Shown piece after piece: positions 45,191 through 54,219 of a stretch of DNA of 64,000 nt. Under the pieces are notes generated by a model. It made no database searches. It was given only the letters and a program-made list of their open reading frames with translations, and was not told the origin of the DNA. Positions within the stretch are counted from its first letter, which is position 1. Each line of letters opens with the position of its first letter. The stretch comes from JBBRXJ01 sp038248505 (GTDB taxonomy: Bacteria; Bacteroidota; Bacteroidia; Bacteroidales; JBBRXJ01). Position numbers and translations under genes: made by a program. Location: positions 1-64,000 of the forward strand of contig JBBRXJ010000002.1 in NCBI GenBank assembly GCA_038248505.1, in the 5' to 3' direction.

Positions 45191-45613
45191 TTATAAAAAT
45201 CTATTTTTCTTTTCTAAAAAACTTTGTAATATCAACGAAGCACTAACTCGGTCAATTGTTGCTTTATCACGTCGTGCCATTTTTTTTAATCCTCCATCAA
45301 TCATGGCTTGTACCGCCATTTTTGAAGTGAAGCGCTCATCCATAGTAAAAACGGGACAATTGGGGTATTTATTTTTTAACTCCTCAATAAAAGGTAGAAT
45401 ATATTTCACCGATTCAGATGGTTGATTATTCATTTTGGTAGGCATGCCAACAACAAACGAATCCACAACTTCCTTTTTGGTATAAATAGCCAAATACTCC
45501 CATATCTTTTTTCGTTCGACCGTATCAAGCGTAGTCGCAATAATTTGCAGCGGATCGGTAACTGCTAGTCCAATCCTTTTCTGCCCATAATCTATAGCTA
45601 GTATTCTACCCAA
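45191..45613 (-). CDS. ruvX: Putative Holliday junction resolvase RuvX (YqgF), start revised to TTG
   Basis: This 140-residue RNase-H-fold nuclease is involved in rRNA processing and possibly recombination. GRILAIDYGQKRIGLAVTD at the N-terminus and FTMDERFTSKMA are the family motifs. The longest frame starts with GTG at 45631, but that codon lies inside the nifJ terminator hairpin, and the family N-terminus begins MGRI at TTG 45611-45613. Downstream def follows by two bases. Confidence 0.92.
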   Translation of the reverse strand: MGRILAIDYGQKRIGLAVTDPLQIIATTLDTVERKKIWEYLAIYTKKEVVDSFVVGMPTKMNNQPSESVKYILPFIEELKNKYPNCPVFTMDERFTSKMAVQAMIDGGLKKMARRDKATIDRVSASLILQSFLEKKNRFL

Positions 45614-45620
45614 AAAAATA

Positions 45621-45643
45621 AAGGGTGACACGAGGTCACCCTT
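45621..45643 (-). terminator. Terminator of nifJ
   Basis: AAGGGTGAC at 45621-45629 pairs with 45635-45643 around a 5-base loop, with a T-rich tract on the minus strand. It sits 10 bases after the nifJ stop and just before ruvX. Confidence 0.8.
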
Positions 45644-45653
45644 ATTTATTTAA

Positions 45654-48600
45654 TTATACAGGAACAGTTGTTGCAGCAAGTCGTTTGTAGCTATTATAGC
45701 GCCACAAAGCATTTTCTTTTGCAAGCTTAAATAATCTATCCGCTTCAGCTGGGAATGATTTTTTAAGTGAGGTATAACGAACTTCACTATTTAAAAATCC
45801 TTCAAAATTATCCCAAACAGGTTCTTTTGAATCAAGTAAGAAAGGATTCTGTCCTTGTGATTCCAACATAGGATTGTAACGGAACAAATGCCAGTATCCG
45901 CATTCAACTGCCAAATTTCCTTCTTCCTGCGTTTTACCCATACCATTTCGTAAACCATGGTTAATACAAGGTGAATATGCAATAATTAATGATGGTCCAG
46001 GATATGCTTCAGCTTCTTTTAATGCCTTGAAGTACTGTGATTGATTAGCACCCATTGAAACTTGAGCAACATAAACATAACCATAACTCATGGCCATCAT
46101 TCCTAAATCCTTCTTTTTGGTTTTTTTACCAGCCGTTGCAAACTTAGCAACTGCACCAGCAGCCGTTGATTTAGATGATTGACCTCCCGTGTTTGAATAC
46201 ACTTCGGTATCCATAACAAGAACATTTATATCTTCACCAGATGCAAGAACGTGATCTAAACCACCAAAACCAATATCATATGCCCATCCGTCACCACCAA
46301 ATACCCACATTGATTTTTTCACGAGATATTGTTTCAGTGTAAGAATTTCTTTTGCAAATGAATCATTTGTTTTTTCGAGAATTGCAATAAGTTTTTCAGA
46401 TGCTCCTTTTGATTTCTCTCCATCAGCATAATTATCGAGCCACTCTTGACAAGCTGCTTTTAAATCTGCTTGCATAGTACCTTTCATTGCAACATCCATG
46501 CGTTGTACAATACGCTCACGCATTTTGTTTACACCCATTGCCATTCCGTAACCGTACTCAGCATTATCCTCAAAGAGTGAATTGGCCCATGCAGGTCCAC
46601 AACCATTTTTATTTGTTGTATAAGGAGTAGCAGGCGCTGAACCACCATATATTGATGAACATCCTGTTGCATTTGCAACCATCATTCGATCACCATATAA
46701 TTGAGTGATGAGCTTAATGTAAGGGGTTTCGCCACAACCAGCGCATGCACCACTGAACTCAAACAATGGTTGAGCAAACTGACTGTTCTTTATATTTGCA
46801 TCTTTTGGTAATACAGTATCTTTGTATCCCACTTTTTTAATCATATACTCCCATGGTTTTTCTTGCTCAAGTTGTGAGGCAAGAGGTTTCATCACAAGAG
46901 CTTTAGTTTTAGCAGGGCAAACATCAGCACAATTGCTGCAACCAGTGCAATCAAGTGGACTAATTTGTATACTAAAATTGTAATCTTTTATTTGCGCTTT
47001 ACCAGCAGCACTTTTTGTACCAGCAGGTGCATTCTTAAGCTCATCAGCTGTTAATAAGAAAGGACGAATAACGGCATGAGGACAAACATAGGCACATTGA
47101 TTACACTGAATACAATTTTCAGGTAACCATTCAGGAACGTTTACCGCAATACCACGTTTTTCAAATTCGGTTGTACCAGCGGGGAATGTACCATCTTCGC
47201 GGCCTACAAAAGCACTTACAGGAAGTGTATCACCTTTTAAACCATTAATTACATCGGCAATATTTGTAATAAATTCAGGAACGCTACGTGATGATTTCTC
47301 TGCAACCACGTTAATGTTTTTCCAGTCAGCTGGAACGTCCATTTGCTGTATGTTCATGCCGCCTTTATCAACAGCTGCATTATTCATTGTAATTATATCT
47401 TCTCCTTTTTTACCATACGATTTCTGTATTGCTTTTTTCATTGCATCAACCGCTTTATCATAAGGAATAACGCCTGAAATTTTAAAGAATGCAGCTTGTA
47501 AAATTGTATTGGTACGGTTACCCAAACCAAGATCTTCTGCAATTTGTGTTGCGTTTATGATAAATACTTTAATATTCTTTTCAGCAAGTACCTTCTTCAT
47601 TGAATCAGGGATACGCTTTTTTGTTTCTTCAACGTCCCACAAACTGTTGAGAAGAAAAGTACCGTTTTTCTTAATGCCTGCTAACAAATCATACTTATCG
47701 AGATAAGAAGGAACATGACATGCAACAAAATCAGGATTATTAACCAAATAAGTTGAACGAATTGGTTCATCTCCTGAACGAAGATGCGAAATGGTTATAC
47801 CTCCTGATTTCTTTGAATCATAAGCGAAGTAAGCTTGTACATATTTATCGGTTGAATCACCAATAATTTTAATTGAATTCTTGTTTGCTCCAACCGTTCC
47901 ATCTGAACCTAATCCGAAAAATTTAGCTTCATACAATCCAGCAGGGGTTACTGTTAATTCTTCTGCTGAAACAGGAAGTGATTTAAATGTAACATCATCA
48001 ACAATACCAACAGTAAATTGGTTTTTAGGTTCTGGTAATTTAAGATTATTAAATACCGACATCATTTGAGCAGGCGTAGTATCTTTTGAACTCAATCCAT
48101 AACGACCACCAACGATTAATGGCTTATTGGCTTTTTCATAGAAAATGTCACGAATATCAAGATATAATGGATCACCATTAGCTCCAATTTCTTTGGTACG
48201 ATCTAAAACAGTAATACGTTTTACAGTTGATGGCATTACCTTGTAGAAATATTTAGCTGAGAATGGTCTGTACAAATGACATGAGATGAGACCTACTTTC
48301 TCTCCTTTTTTATTCAAATAATCAACAACTTCTTGTATCGTTTCGGTAACACTACCCATAGCAACAATAATGTTTTCAGCATCCTTGGCACCATAATAGG
48401 TAAATGGATGATATTCACGACCTGTTAGTTTAGTTATTTCAGCCATATATTGATCAACAATATCAGCAACAGGCTCATAGAATTTATTACATGCTTCCTT
48501 GGCTTGAAAGAAAATATCTGGGTTTTGAGCAGTACCTCTAGTAACAGGATGCTCCGGATTTAAAGCTCTATCGCGGAATGCTTGTAACTCTTTCATGTCA

Positions 48601-49187
48601 ACCAATGGAGCAAGATGCTCTTTTTCAAGAACCTCTATCTTTTGTACTTCATGTGATGAACGGAAACCATCAAAGAAATGTAAGAAAGGAACTCGTGATT
48701 TTATGGCAGTTAAATGGGCTACCCCAGCTAAATCCATGATCTGCTGAACACTACCTGATGCTAACATAGCAAAACCTGTTTGACGCGTTGAATAAACGTC
48801 GCCATGGTCACCAAAGATAGATAAGGCATGAGAAGCTAAAGTACGAGCGGTAACATGAAAAACTCCTGGTAATAACTCACCAGCAATTTTATACATATTT
48901 GGAATCATCAATAATAGACCCTGAGACGCTGTAAATGTTGTTGTTAGAGCACCTGCTTGAAGTGAACCATGTAAAGCACCTGCTGCACCACCTTCACTTT
49001 GCATTTCTGTTACCTTTACTGGATCGCCAAATATATTGGTTTGACCATAGGCAGCCCACTCATCGGCATATTCAGCCATAGTTGATGATGGGGTAATAGG
49101 ATAAATGGCAGCTACTTCACTAAACATGTAGGCTATATGCGCTGCTGCATAGTTACCATCGCAGGTAACAAATTTCTTTTTACTCAT
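45654..49187 (-). CDS. nifJ: Pyruvate:ferredoxin (flavodoxin) oxidoreductase
   Basis: This 1177-residue single-chain enzyme oxidises pyruvate to acetyl-CoA and CO2 and reduces ferredoxin. The N-terminal pyrimidine-binding domain (YPITPSSTMAEYADEW) leads to the gamma domain, then two [4Fe-4S] motifs, CIQCNQCAYVCP and CTGCSNCADVCP (about 695-760), and the TPP domain with CSSIYGGS and GDGWAYDIGFGGLDH. Length matches the family. It marks an anaerobic or microaerobic metabolism. Confidence 0.98.
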   Translation of the reverse strand: MSKKKFVTCDGNYAAAHIAYMFSEVAAIYPITPSSTMAEYADEWAAYGQTNIFGDPVKVTEMQSEGGAAGALHGSLQAGALTTTFTASQGLLLMIPNMYKIAGELLPGVFHVTARTLASHALSIFGDHGDVYSTRQTGFAMLASGSVQQIMDLAGVAHLTAIKSRVPFLHFFDGFRSSHEVQKIEVLEKEHLAPLVDMKELQAFRDRALNPEHPVTRGTAQNPDIFFQAKEACNKFYEPVADIVDQYMAEITKLTGREYHPFTYYGAKDAENIIVAMGSVTETIQEVVDYLNKKGEKVGLISCHLYRPFSAKYFYKVMPSTVKRITVLDRTKEIGANGDPLYLDIRDIFYEKANKPLIVGGRYGLSSKDTTPAQMMSVFNNLKLPEPKNQFTVGIVDDVTFKSLPVSAEELTVTPAGLYEAKFFGLGSDGTVGANKNSIKIIGDSTDKYVQAYFAYDSKKSGGITISHLRSGDEPIRSTYLVNNPDFVACHVPSYLDKYDLLAGIKKNGTFLLNSLWDVEETKKRIPDSMKKVLAEKNIKVFIINATQIAEDLGLGNRTNTILQAAFFKISGVIPYDKAVDAMKKAIQKSYGKKGEDIITMNNAAVDKGGMNIQQMDVPADWKNINVVAEKSSRSVPEFITNIADVINGLKGDTLPVSAFVGREDGTFPAGTTEFEKRGIAVNVPEWLPENCIQCNQCAYVCPHAVIRPFLLTADELKNAPAGTKSAAGKAQIKDYNFSIQISPLDCTGCSNCADVCPAKTKALVMKPLASQLEQEKPWEYMIKKVGYKDTVLPKDANIKNSQFAQPLFEFSGACAGCGETPYIKLITQLYGDRMMVANATGCSSIYGGSAPATPYTTNKNGCGPAWANSLFEDNAEYGYGMAMGVNKMRERIVQRMDVAMKGTMQADLKAACQEWLDNYADGEKSKGASEKLIAILEKTNDSFAKEILTLKQYLVKKSMWVFGGDGWAYDIGFGGLDHVLASGEDINVLVMDTEVYSNTGGQSSKSTAAGAVAKFATAGKKTKKKDLGMMAMSYGYVYVAQVSMGANQSQYFKALKEAEAYPGPSLIIAYSPCINHGLRNGMGKTQEEGNLAVECGYWHLFRYNPMLESQGQNPFLLDSKEPVWDNFEGFLNSEVRYTSLKKSFPAEADRLFKLAKENALWRYNSYKRLAATTVPV

Positions 49188-49319
49188 CTTTTATTTATTT
49201 AATTGATAATCAGTAGACTAATATTTAAAAATGATATGTAAATGTACCTAAAAACTAAATATTTGACTTATTTTTCACATTAATTATATAGCGAAAAAGC
49301 TATTTACTTATAAAAACAA

Positions 49320-49346
49320 AAAAATGCGAGGAGTACCCGCATTTTT
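49320..49346 (-). terminator. Terminator of rho
   Basis: A hairpin with AAAATGCG/CGCATTTT arms (49321-49328 with 49338-49345) and a T run on the minus strand, immediately after the rho stop. Confidence 0.85.
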
Positions 49347-49348
49347 CT

Positions 49349-50935
49349 TTATTCATCATTCATTGATATGAGAAATTCTTCATTTGTTTTCGTTCGCATA
49401 ATTTTATCTCCCAAAAATTCCATGGCCTCTAACGAGGTCATATCTGAAAGATATTTTCGCATGATCCATATTTTATCAAGCCATTCTTTCTCTACAAGTA
49501 AATCTTCACGCCGTGTACTTGATGCATTCAAATCAACAGCTGGATACATACGACGGTTTGATAATTTACGGTCGAGCTGCAACTCCATATTACCCGTTCC
49601 CTTAAACTCTTCAAAAATCACATCATCCATTTTAGATCCTGTTTCAGTAAGTGCAGTAGCGAGAATGGTGAGAGAACCCCCATTTTCAATATTACGTGCT
49701 GCACCAAAAAAACGTTTGGGTTTATGTAATGCATTTGCATCTACCCCTCCTGAGAGTACTTTACCTGATGCTGGAGACACAGTATTATATGCGCGCGCCA
49801 AACGTGTTATTGAGTCTAATAAAATAACAACATCATGTCCGCACTCAACTAATCTTTTTGCTTTTTCAAGTACAATATTTGCCACCTTCACATGGCGATC
49901 GGCAGGCTCATCAAAAGTAGAGGATATAACTTCACCATTAACGCTACGAGCCATATCAGTAACCTCTTCTGGACGCTCATCAATCAATAAAATAATAAGA
50001 TAAACTTCAGGATGATTGCGAGCTATTGCATTTGCTATTTCTTTTAATAATGTTGTTTTACCCGTCTTTGGTTGTGCAACTATTAATCCACGTTGTCCTT
50101 TACCAATAGGAGTAAACATATCAATAACACGAATAGATAAATTATTTTCACCGTTACCTACTAGCGTAAATTTTTCATTAGGAAACAATGGTGTTAAATA
50201 CTCAAATGATACTCGGTCACGAATAAAATCAGGGGTACGTCCATTTATTTCTTCTATCTTAATAAGTGGAAAATATTTTTCACCCTCTTTAGGTGGACGA
50301 ATTGTTCCAATAATTGTATCGCCAGTTTTTAATCCGAAAAGTTTAACCTGCGATTGAGAAACATAAATATCATCAGGTGAATTAAAAAAGTTATAATCAG
50401 CACTTCGTAAAAAGCCATAACCATCGGGCATTATCTCAAGTACTCCGTGGTTACGAACAATTCCGTCAAAGTCATAATTATACCGCATACTTTCATTGCG
50501 TCTCTCATTATTTTGCGGAAAACGCCGTCCTTGATTCTGATTATTATCAGCCTTAGGATCTACTGAACGTGATGGGTTTTCCTCTTCGCTTTGTGGTGTC
50601 TGTGGCTTTTCTTCAATAATTGGCTCTTCAATAATTGGCTCAGCCTCAATATTAACAGGCTCTTCTTGCGCTTCAAAAGTAGCATTTGATTCTTCATGAA
50701 TACTTTGTGGTAAATCAAGAATTGGAGACTCATCAATTGCTGCTTCTTTTCGTGGAATAGTTGGCACAAATACAGGAATCGGTTTACCTTCTTCAAGCAT
50801 TATTTTTTGCGTTTCCAAAATCCGGTCGGCCAAATCTTGCTTCTTCATTATTTCAACTCTTTTAATGCCTAGTTGCTTTGCAAAATCACGCAAATCAAAT
50901 AATCGCATCTTGCTCAGATCTTCACTTTGATACAT
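49349..50935 (-). CDS. rho: Transcription termination factor Rho with disordered insert
   Basis: This 528-residue hexameric RNA helicase ends untranslated transcripts. Rho_N (about 1-45, LSKMRLFDLRDFAKQLGIK) is followed by a low-complexity Glu/Pro/Gln/Asn-rich insert (about 47-155) absent from E. coli Rho, then the cold-shock RNA-binding domain (GVLEIMPDGYGFLRS) and the ATPase with AQPKTGKTTLLKEIA and LLIDERPEEVTDM. Long disordered inserts are known in Bacteroides Rho, where the insert drives condensate formation. A 15-base direct duplication lies inside the insert. Confidence 0.97.
   Translation of the reverse strand: MYQSEDLSKMRLFDLRDFAKQLGIKRVEIMKKQDLADRILETQKIMLEEGKPIPVFVPTIPRKEAAIDESPILDLPQSIHEESNATFEAQEEPVNIEAEPIIEEPIIEEKPQTPQSEEENPSRSVDPKADNNQNQGRRFPQNNERRNESMRYNYDFDGIVRNHGVLEIMPDGYGFLRSADYNFFNSPDDIYVSQSQVKLFGLKTGDTIIGTIRPPKEGEKYFPLIKIEEINGRTPDFIRDRVSFEYLTPLFPNEKFTLVGNGENNLSIRVIDMFTPIGKGQRGLIVAQPKTGKTTLLKEIANAIARNHPEVYLIILLIDERPEEVTDMARSVNGEVISSTFDEPADRHVKVANIVLEKAKRLVECGHDVVILLDSITRLARAYNTVSPASGKVLSGGVDANALHKPKRFFGAARNIENGGSLTILATALTETGSKMDDVIFEEFKGTGNMELQLDRKLSNRRMYPAVDLNASSTRREDLLVEKEWLDKIWIMRKYLSDMTSLEAMEFLGDKIMRTKTNEEFLISMNDE
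50610..50639. repeat. Tandem 15-bp duplication inside the rho insert
   Basis: TCTTCAATAATTGGC occurs twice in direct succession (50610-50624 and 50625-50639) and encodes the repeated EEPII unit of the Rho disordered segment. An in-frame duplication like this can arise by replication slippage. Confidence 0.8.
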
Positions 50936-51192
50936 AAATAATAAATTGGATTATTATGGATGGAAATTAGAAATAACGATAAAAGGGGGATTGTTTGAGA
51001 GGATATTATAATACAATATTAGTGTTTTTTAAGCAATTCAACAAATAATGCCATTAAAAAACTTTAGTATTCATGTCTAAATTTTAAGAGACAATAATAA
51101 TAGAGTAAACGACATTATATTTAGTAATCCTTTTTAAATAAGGTCAAAGTATCTGAAAATAAATACAATTGAAATCATTTTTAGAAGGAATG

Positions 51193-51263
51193 TTGTCCGA
51201 CCAGGATTCGAACCTGGGCAGGCAGAATCAAAATCTGCAGTGCTACCGTTACACCATCGGACA
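51193..51263 (-). tRNA. tRNA-Gln (anticodon TTG)
   Basis: A 71-base cloverleaf with acceptor TGTCCGA/TCGGACA, discriminator A, anticodon stem CAGAT/ATTCTG-type around TTTTGAT (anticodon TTG) and T loop TTCGAAT. CCA is not encoded. The capD-like gene ends 61 bases upstream on the same strand. Confidence 0.96.
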
Positions 51264-51273
51264 AAGTGAGGCG

Positions 51274-51281
51274 CAAATTTA
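51274..51281 (-). promoter_or_regulatory. -7 box of tRNA-Gln
   Basis: CAAATTTA reads TAAATTTG on the minus strand, an exact TAnnTTTG match, 11 bases before the tRNA. Confidence 0.6.
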
Positions 51282-51323
51282 TACAAAAAAAAATAACCAC
51301 ATGAAAAAACTTCTGATTTGTTC

Positions 51324-53243
51324 CTAATTCCTATCTTTTTCGGGATGATCAAGCTCGCTATAGATGGAGTTTTTACTTAGAAATTCAGGCACTAATACTT
51401 TCATTAATGCAACCAATTGTATCTCATCAACCGTTTGATATTTAATAATCAGCTCATTAATTTGTTTAATCACCTCATTAGGCTCAGAATCTGTAACCTT
51501 ACCAATCATTATTTTAGGATGATGAGTTGCTAAAGTATTTTCTCTGTTAGCGAGTAATTCCTCATAAAGCTTCTCTCCAGGTCGCAAACCGGTGATTTTT
51601 ATCTCAATATCTTTATCGAGTGTGAGACCTGCCAATTTGATCATCTTCTTAGCTAAATCAATTATTTTAACCGATTCTCCCATATCAAAAACAAAAATCT
51701 CGCCTTCCCTACCCATAAAAGCCGCTTCAAGAACTAGTTGACATGCTTCTGGAATAGTCATAAAAAAACGAGTTATTTCAGGATGAGTAAGAGTAATGGG
51801 GCCACCAGCCTCAATCTGTTTACGGAACAAAGGAATCACAGAACCATTTGAACCCAACACATTACCAAATCGAGTAATAATGAATTTTGTTATACCAGCA
51901 CTTGTTTTATTTAATGCCGCCGTATACATCTCAGCAATGCGTTTTGAGGCACCCATAACATTTGTCGGATTAACGGCTTTATCCGTCGAAATCATGACAA
52001 ATCTTTCTATTTTATATTTTACAGATAGATCAGCAACATTTCGAGTACCTTTTACATTAACATGTATGGATTCGTATGGATTCATCTCCATTACTGGCAC
52101 ATGTTTATAGGCAGCAGCATGAAAAACAATTTTAGGCTCATGCTTTCTAAAAACAGTTTCAAGCCTGTAAATATCAGAGACGTCACCCAATATAAGCTCA
52201 ACAATATCCTTTTTACCCATGGCAGCAATCTCAAGAGCAAGGTCATTCATTGGTGTCTCAGCTTGATCAAGTAAAATAAGCTTTTCAGGATGATAGTACA
52301 ACACTTGACGAACAATCTCACTACCAATAGAACCCGCTGCTCCGGTTATCAATACACGCTTTCCCGTTATTCCTTTTTCAATATTTTCTTTATCTAAAAC
52401 AATACACTCGCGACCTAAAAGCTCCTCAATACTAATATTATGAATATTAGATAATTGCAACTCGCCATGTAGCCATTTCTCAATGGGAGGCACATCTTTC
52501 ACGTTAAGCCCTAAAGCTAGGGCCATATCAACAATATCGCGCTTTCTAATAGCAGGAATATTATGAACCGACATAACCAATTCACTCACCTCCTCATTTT
52601 CAAGAAACTTTTTGTTGAGCGCATTTTCAGTACTATAAACCTTAACCCCATCAATTGATTTACCTTGTTTACTCAGGTTGTCATCTACAAAACCAACTAC
52701 GCTATAATTAATAAGACTGGATTGTGTTAAGGTATTTCGGGTGATAATTCCCAAATTCCCTGCACCATATATAAGGACTTTCAGGTCGTCTTTAGAGGAG
52801 TAGGTTAATTGGTAGTATAGGAGCTTGATTAGGAAGCGTGTGTTTACTAAAACGAATGAACAAAGCAAAAAATGGATTAGAATAACAGAAAATGGAATAT
52901 TAAGAAAATATAAAGGATTAATTTGTCGTATAAAATAACTTATAATACAAGCCAACCCTGAACTAAAACATAGTGCGGATAAAATTTTTAACGAGTCTTT
53001 AAATGTTGTATGTCTAATTACGCCCGAGAACGATCTAAACATCAGAAATCCAATTAGAAAAATAAAAAGTAAATATGGCAATTGCATGAAATAGAAGCTC
53101 TTTCGAGCTTCTTCTATCACAAAGTTAAATCGTATAACATAGGATAAAATAAATAGCCCCATCGTTAAACTAATATCGACAAGCAAAACTAACCATGAGG
53201 CTACAAACTTATCTGAATATTTTATTGCGAGATTCCGTATCAA
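51324..53243 (-). CDS. CapD/WbpM-type nucleotide-sugar 4,6-dehydratase (TTG start)
   Basis: This 639-residue membrane-anchored enzyme modifies UDP-GlcNAc-type sugars for surface polysaccharide. Four N-terminal helices (about 13-130) precede a Rossmann-like CoA-binding-type domain (IYGAGNLGIITRN) and the short-chain dehydratase domain with GAAGSIGSEIVRQ, AAAYKHVPVME and DKAVNPTNVMGASKR. The first codon is TTG (53241-53243); a TAGATTTG box stands 17 bases upstream. It is followed by tRNA-Gln and lies apart from the main operon by the wzz-like gene. Confidence 0.92.
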   Translation of the reverse strand: MIRNLAIKYSDKFVASWLVLLVDISLTMGLFILSYVIRFNFVIEEARKSFYFMQLPYLLFIFLIGFLMFRSFSGVIRHTTFKDSLKILSALCFSSGLACIISYFIRQINPLYFLNIPFSVILIHFLLCSFVLVNTRFLIKLLYYQLTYSSKDDLKVLIYGAGNLGIITRNTLTQSSLINYSVVGFVDDNLSKQGKSIDGVKVYSTENALNKKFLENEEVSELVMSVHNIPAIRKRDIVDMALALGLNVKDVPPIEKWLHGELQLSNIHNISIEELLGRECIVLDKENIEKGITGKRVLITGAAGSIGSEIVRQVLYYHPEKLILLDQAETPMNDLALEIAAMGKKDIVELILGDVSDIYRLETVFRKHEPKIVFHAAAYKHVPVMEMNPYESIHVNVKGTRNVADLSVKYKIERFVMISTDKAVNPTNVMGASKRIAEMYTAALNKTSAGITKFIITRFGNVLGSNGSVIPLFRKQIEAGGPITLTHPEITRFFMTIPEACQLVLEAAFMGREGEIFVFDMGESVKIIDLAKKMIKLAGLTLDKDIEIKITGLRPGEKLYEELLANRENTLATHHPKIMIGKVTDSEPNEVIKQINELIIKYQTVDEIQLVALMKVLVPEFLSKNSIYSELDHPEKDRN

Positions 53244-53259
53244 TTTCTTACTTTTGCAA

Positions 53260-53267
53260 CAAATCTA
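53260..53267 (-). promoter_or_regulatory. -7 box of the CapD-like gene
   Basis: CAAATCTA reads TAGATTTG on the minus strand, an exact TAnnTTTG match. The leader would be about 10 bases, which supports the TTG start. No clear -33 box. Confidence 0.55.
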
Positions 53268-53311
53268 AGAAATTTTTAGGATATTGCACTATAAAACAAC
53301 GATAAGGAATA

Positions 53312-53355
53312 TTAAGCTTATTATTTAACTAAAAAGTTAAATAATAAGATCTTAA
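53312..53355. promoter_or_regulatory. Long inverted repeat between capD-like and wzz-like genes
   Basis: A perfect 14-bp dyad, CTTATTATTTAACT (53317-53330) with 53335-53348, closes an AAAA loop and is extended by TTAAG/CTTAA arms after a 2-base bulge. It lies between divergent genes, about 80 bases upstream of the capD-like start site and 80 upstream of the wzz ATG. It could be an operator or a hairpin in one of the leaders. There is no T run like a terminator's. Confidence 0.5.
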
Positions 53356-53436
53356 ATATATCATTATTAGAGTTAAAGAGTTAAGAAAAAATTAATTTTT
53401 GATAATGCAAAATAATATTCTAAACACAAAATAAAT

Positions 53437-54219
53437 ATGGATTTTATTAAATTAATACTGTGTCTTATTAAAGCTATACGAAAAAATATAATGCTATTTT
53501 TTATTATAACATTAGCCGGTTTTTTAGGTAGCTTAATCATTGTTGTAATACAAAAACCAATCTATTCCTCCCGAGCAATCATATTAACAGATTTCAGAAA
53601 CACATATCTACCTGATTTAATCCGAAATATTGTTTACTATCGTGAAAATGGAAAGGCTGAAACCATCAGCTCAGAAATGAATATCTCAATTGAGGCTTTC
53701 AATTCCATTAAAAGTATTGATGTAACTGAAAATCCGGATCCTAAAGAAGAGCGTTTGATATCATTAACCGTTGGTTTTTATAACAAAGAGTTTACTGATA
53801 CTTTCTTTAAGGGATTACAATTCTATCTTGAAAACAATTTATATTTAAGAAAACGGAATGAATTATTACAACAGCAAACCTCTGAATTAATTGATTTAAT
53901 AAACACCAAAGAATCATTACTCAATACTGGTATTTTTGTGAATGATTTAGTTCAAGTTAGTCCAATTACTCAAATTGAACAAATAATTTCACTCCGAAAC
54001 AGAAAAAATGAATTTCTTCGTTCAAAAGAAAGACTAAGTCAGATTATACATTATGTCGAAATTATTCCGTCAATTAATCCTGAAAAACCCACCTTATATA
54101 CTGTTGCACTTACGACTTTTGCTAGTATCATTATTGCCCTAATGATTATAATAATGATAGAATTAAACAATTACTATAAAAAAGATTTTTCTCTAGGCAA
54201 TAACATAAATACAATATAG
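53437..54219 (+). CDS. Wzz-like polysaccharide chain-length determinant
   Basis: This 260-residue inner-membrane protein has helices at about 18-38 and 224-245 flanking a periplasmic coiled-coil region, the topology of Wzz/PCP proteins that set the length of polymerised glycans. It lacks the tyrosine-kinase domain of Wzc. It is the only plus-strand gene in the polysaccharide locus, and its last 46 bases overlap the 3' end of the O-antigen ligase-type gene on the other strand. Confidence 0.75.
   Translation: MDFIKLILCLIKAIRKNIMLFFIITLAGFLGSLIIVVIQKPIYSSRAIILTDFRNTYLPDLIRNIVYYRENGKAETISSEMNISIEAFNSIKSIDVTENPDPKEERLISLTVGFYNKEFTDTFFKGLQFYLENNLYLRKRNELLQQQTSELIDLINTKESLLNTGIFVNDLVQVSPITQIEQIISLRNRKNEFLRSKERLSQIIHYVEIIPSINPEKPTLYTVALTTFASIIIALMIIIMIELNNYYKKDFSLGNNINTI

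Noticed and set aside
49368..50357. Two plus-strand ORFs (211 and 113 residues) opposite rho
   Set aside because: They mirror the conserved Rho ATPase frame; the minus-strand protein explains the conservation.
50560..50796. 78-residue minus-strand ORF inside rho
   Set aside because: It is an out-of-frame reading of the low-complexity insert, Lys/Leu-rich and without a start signal.
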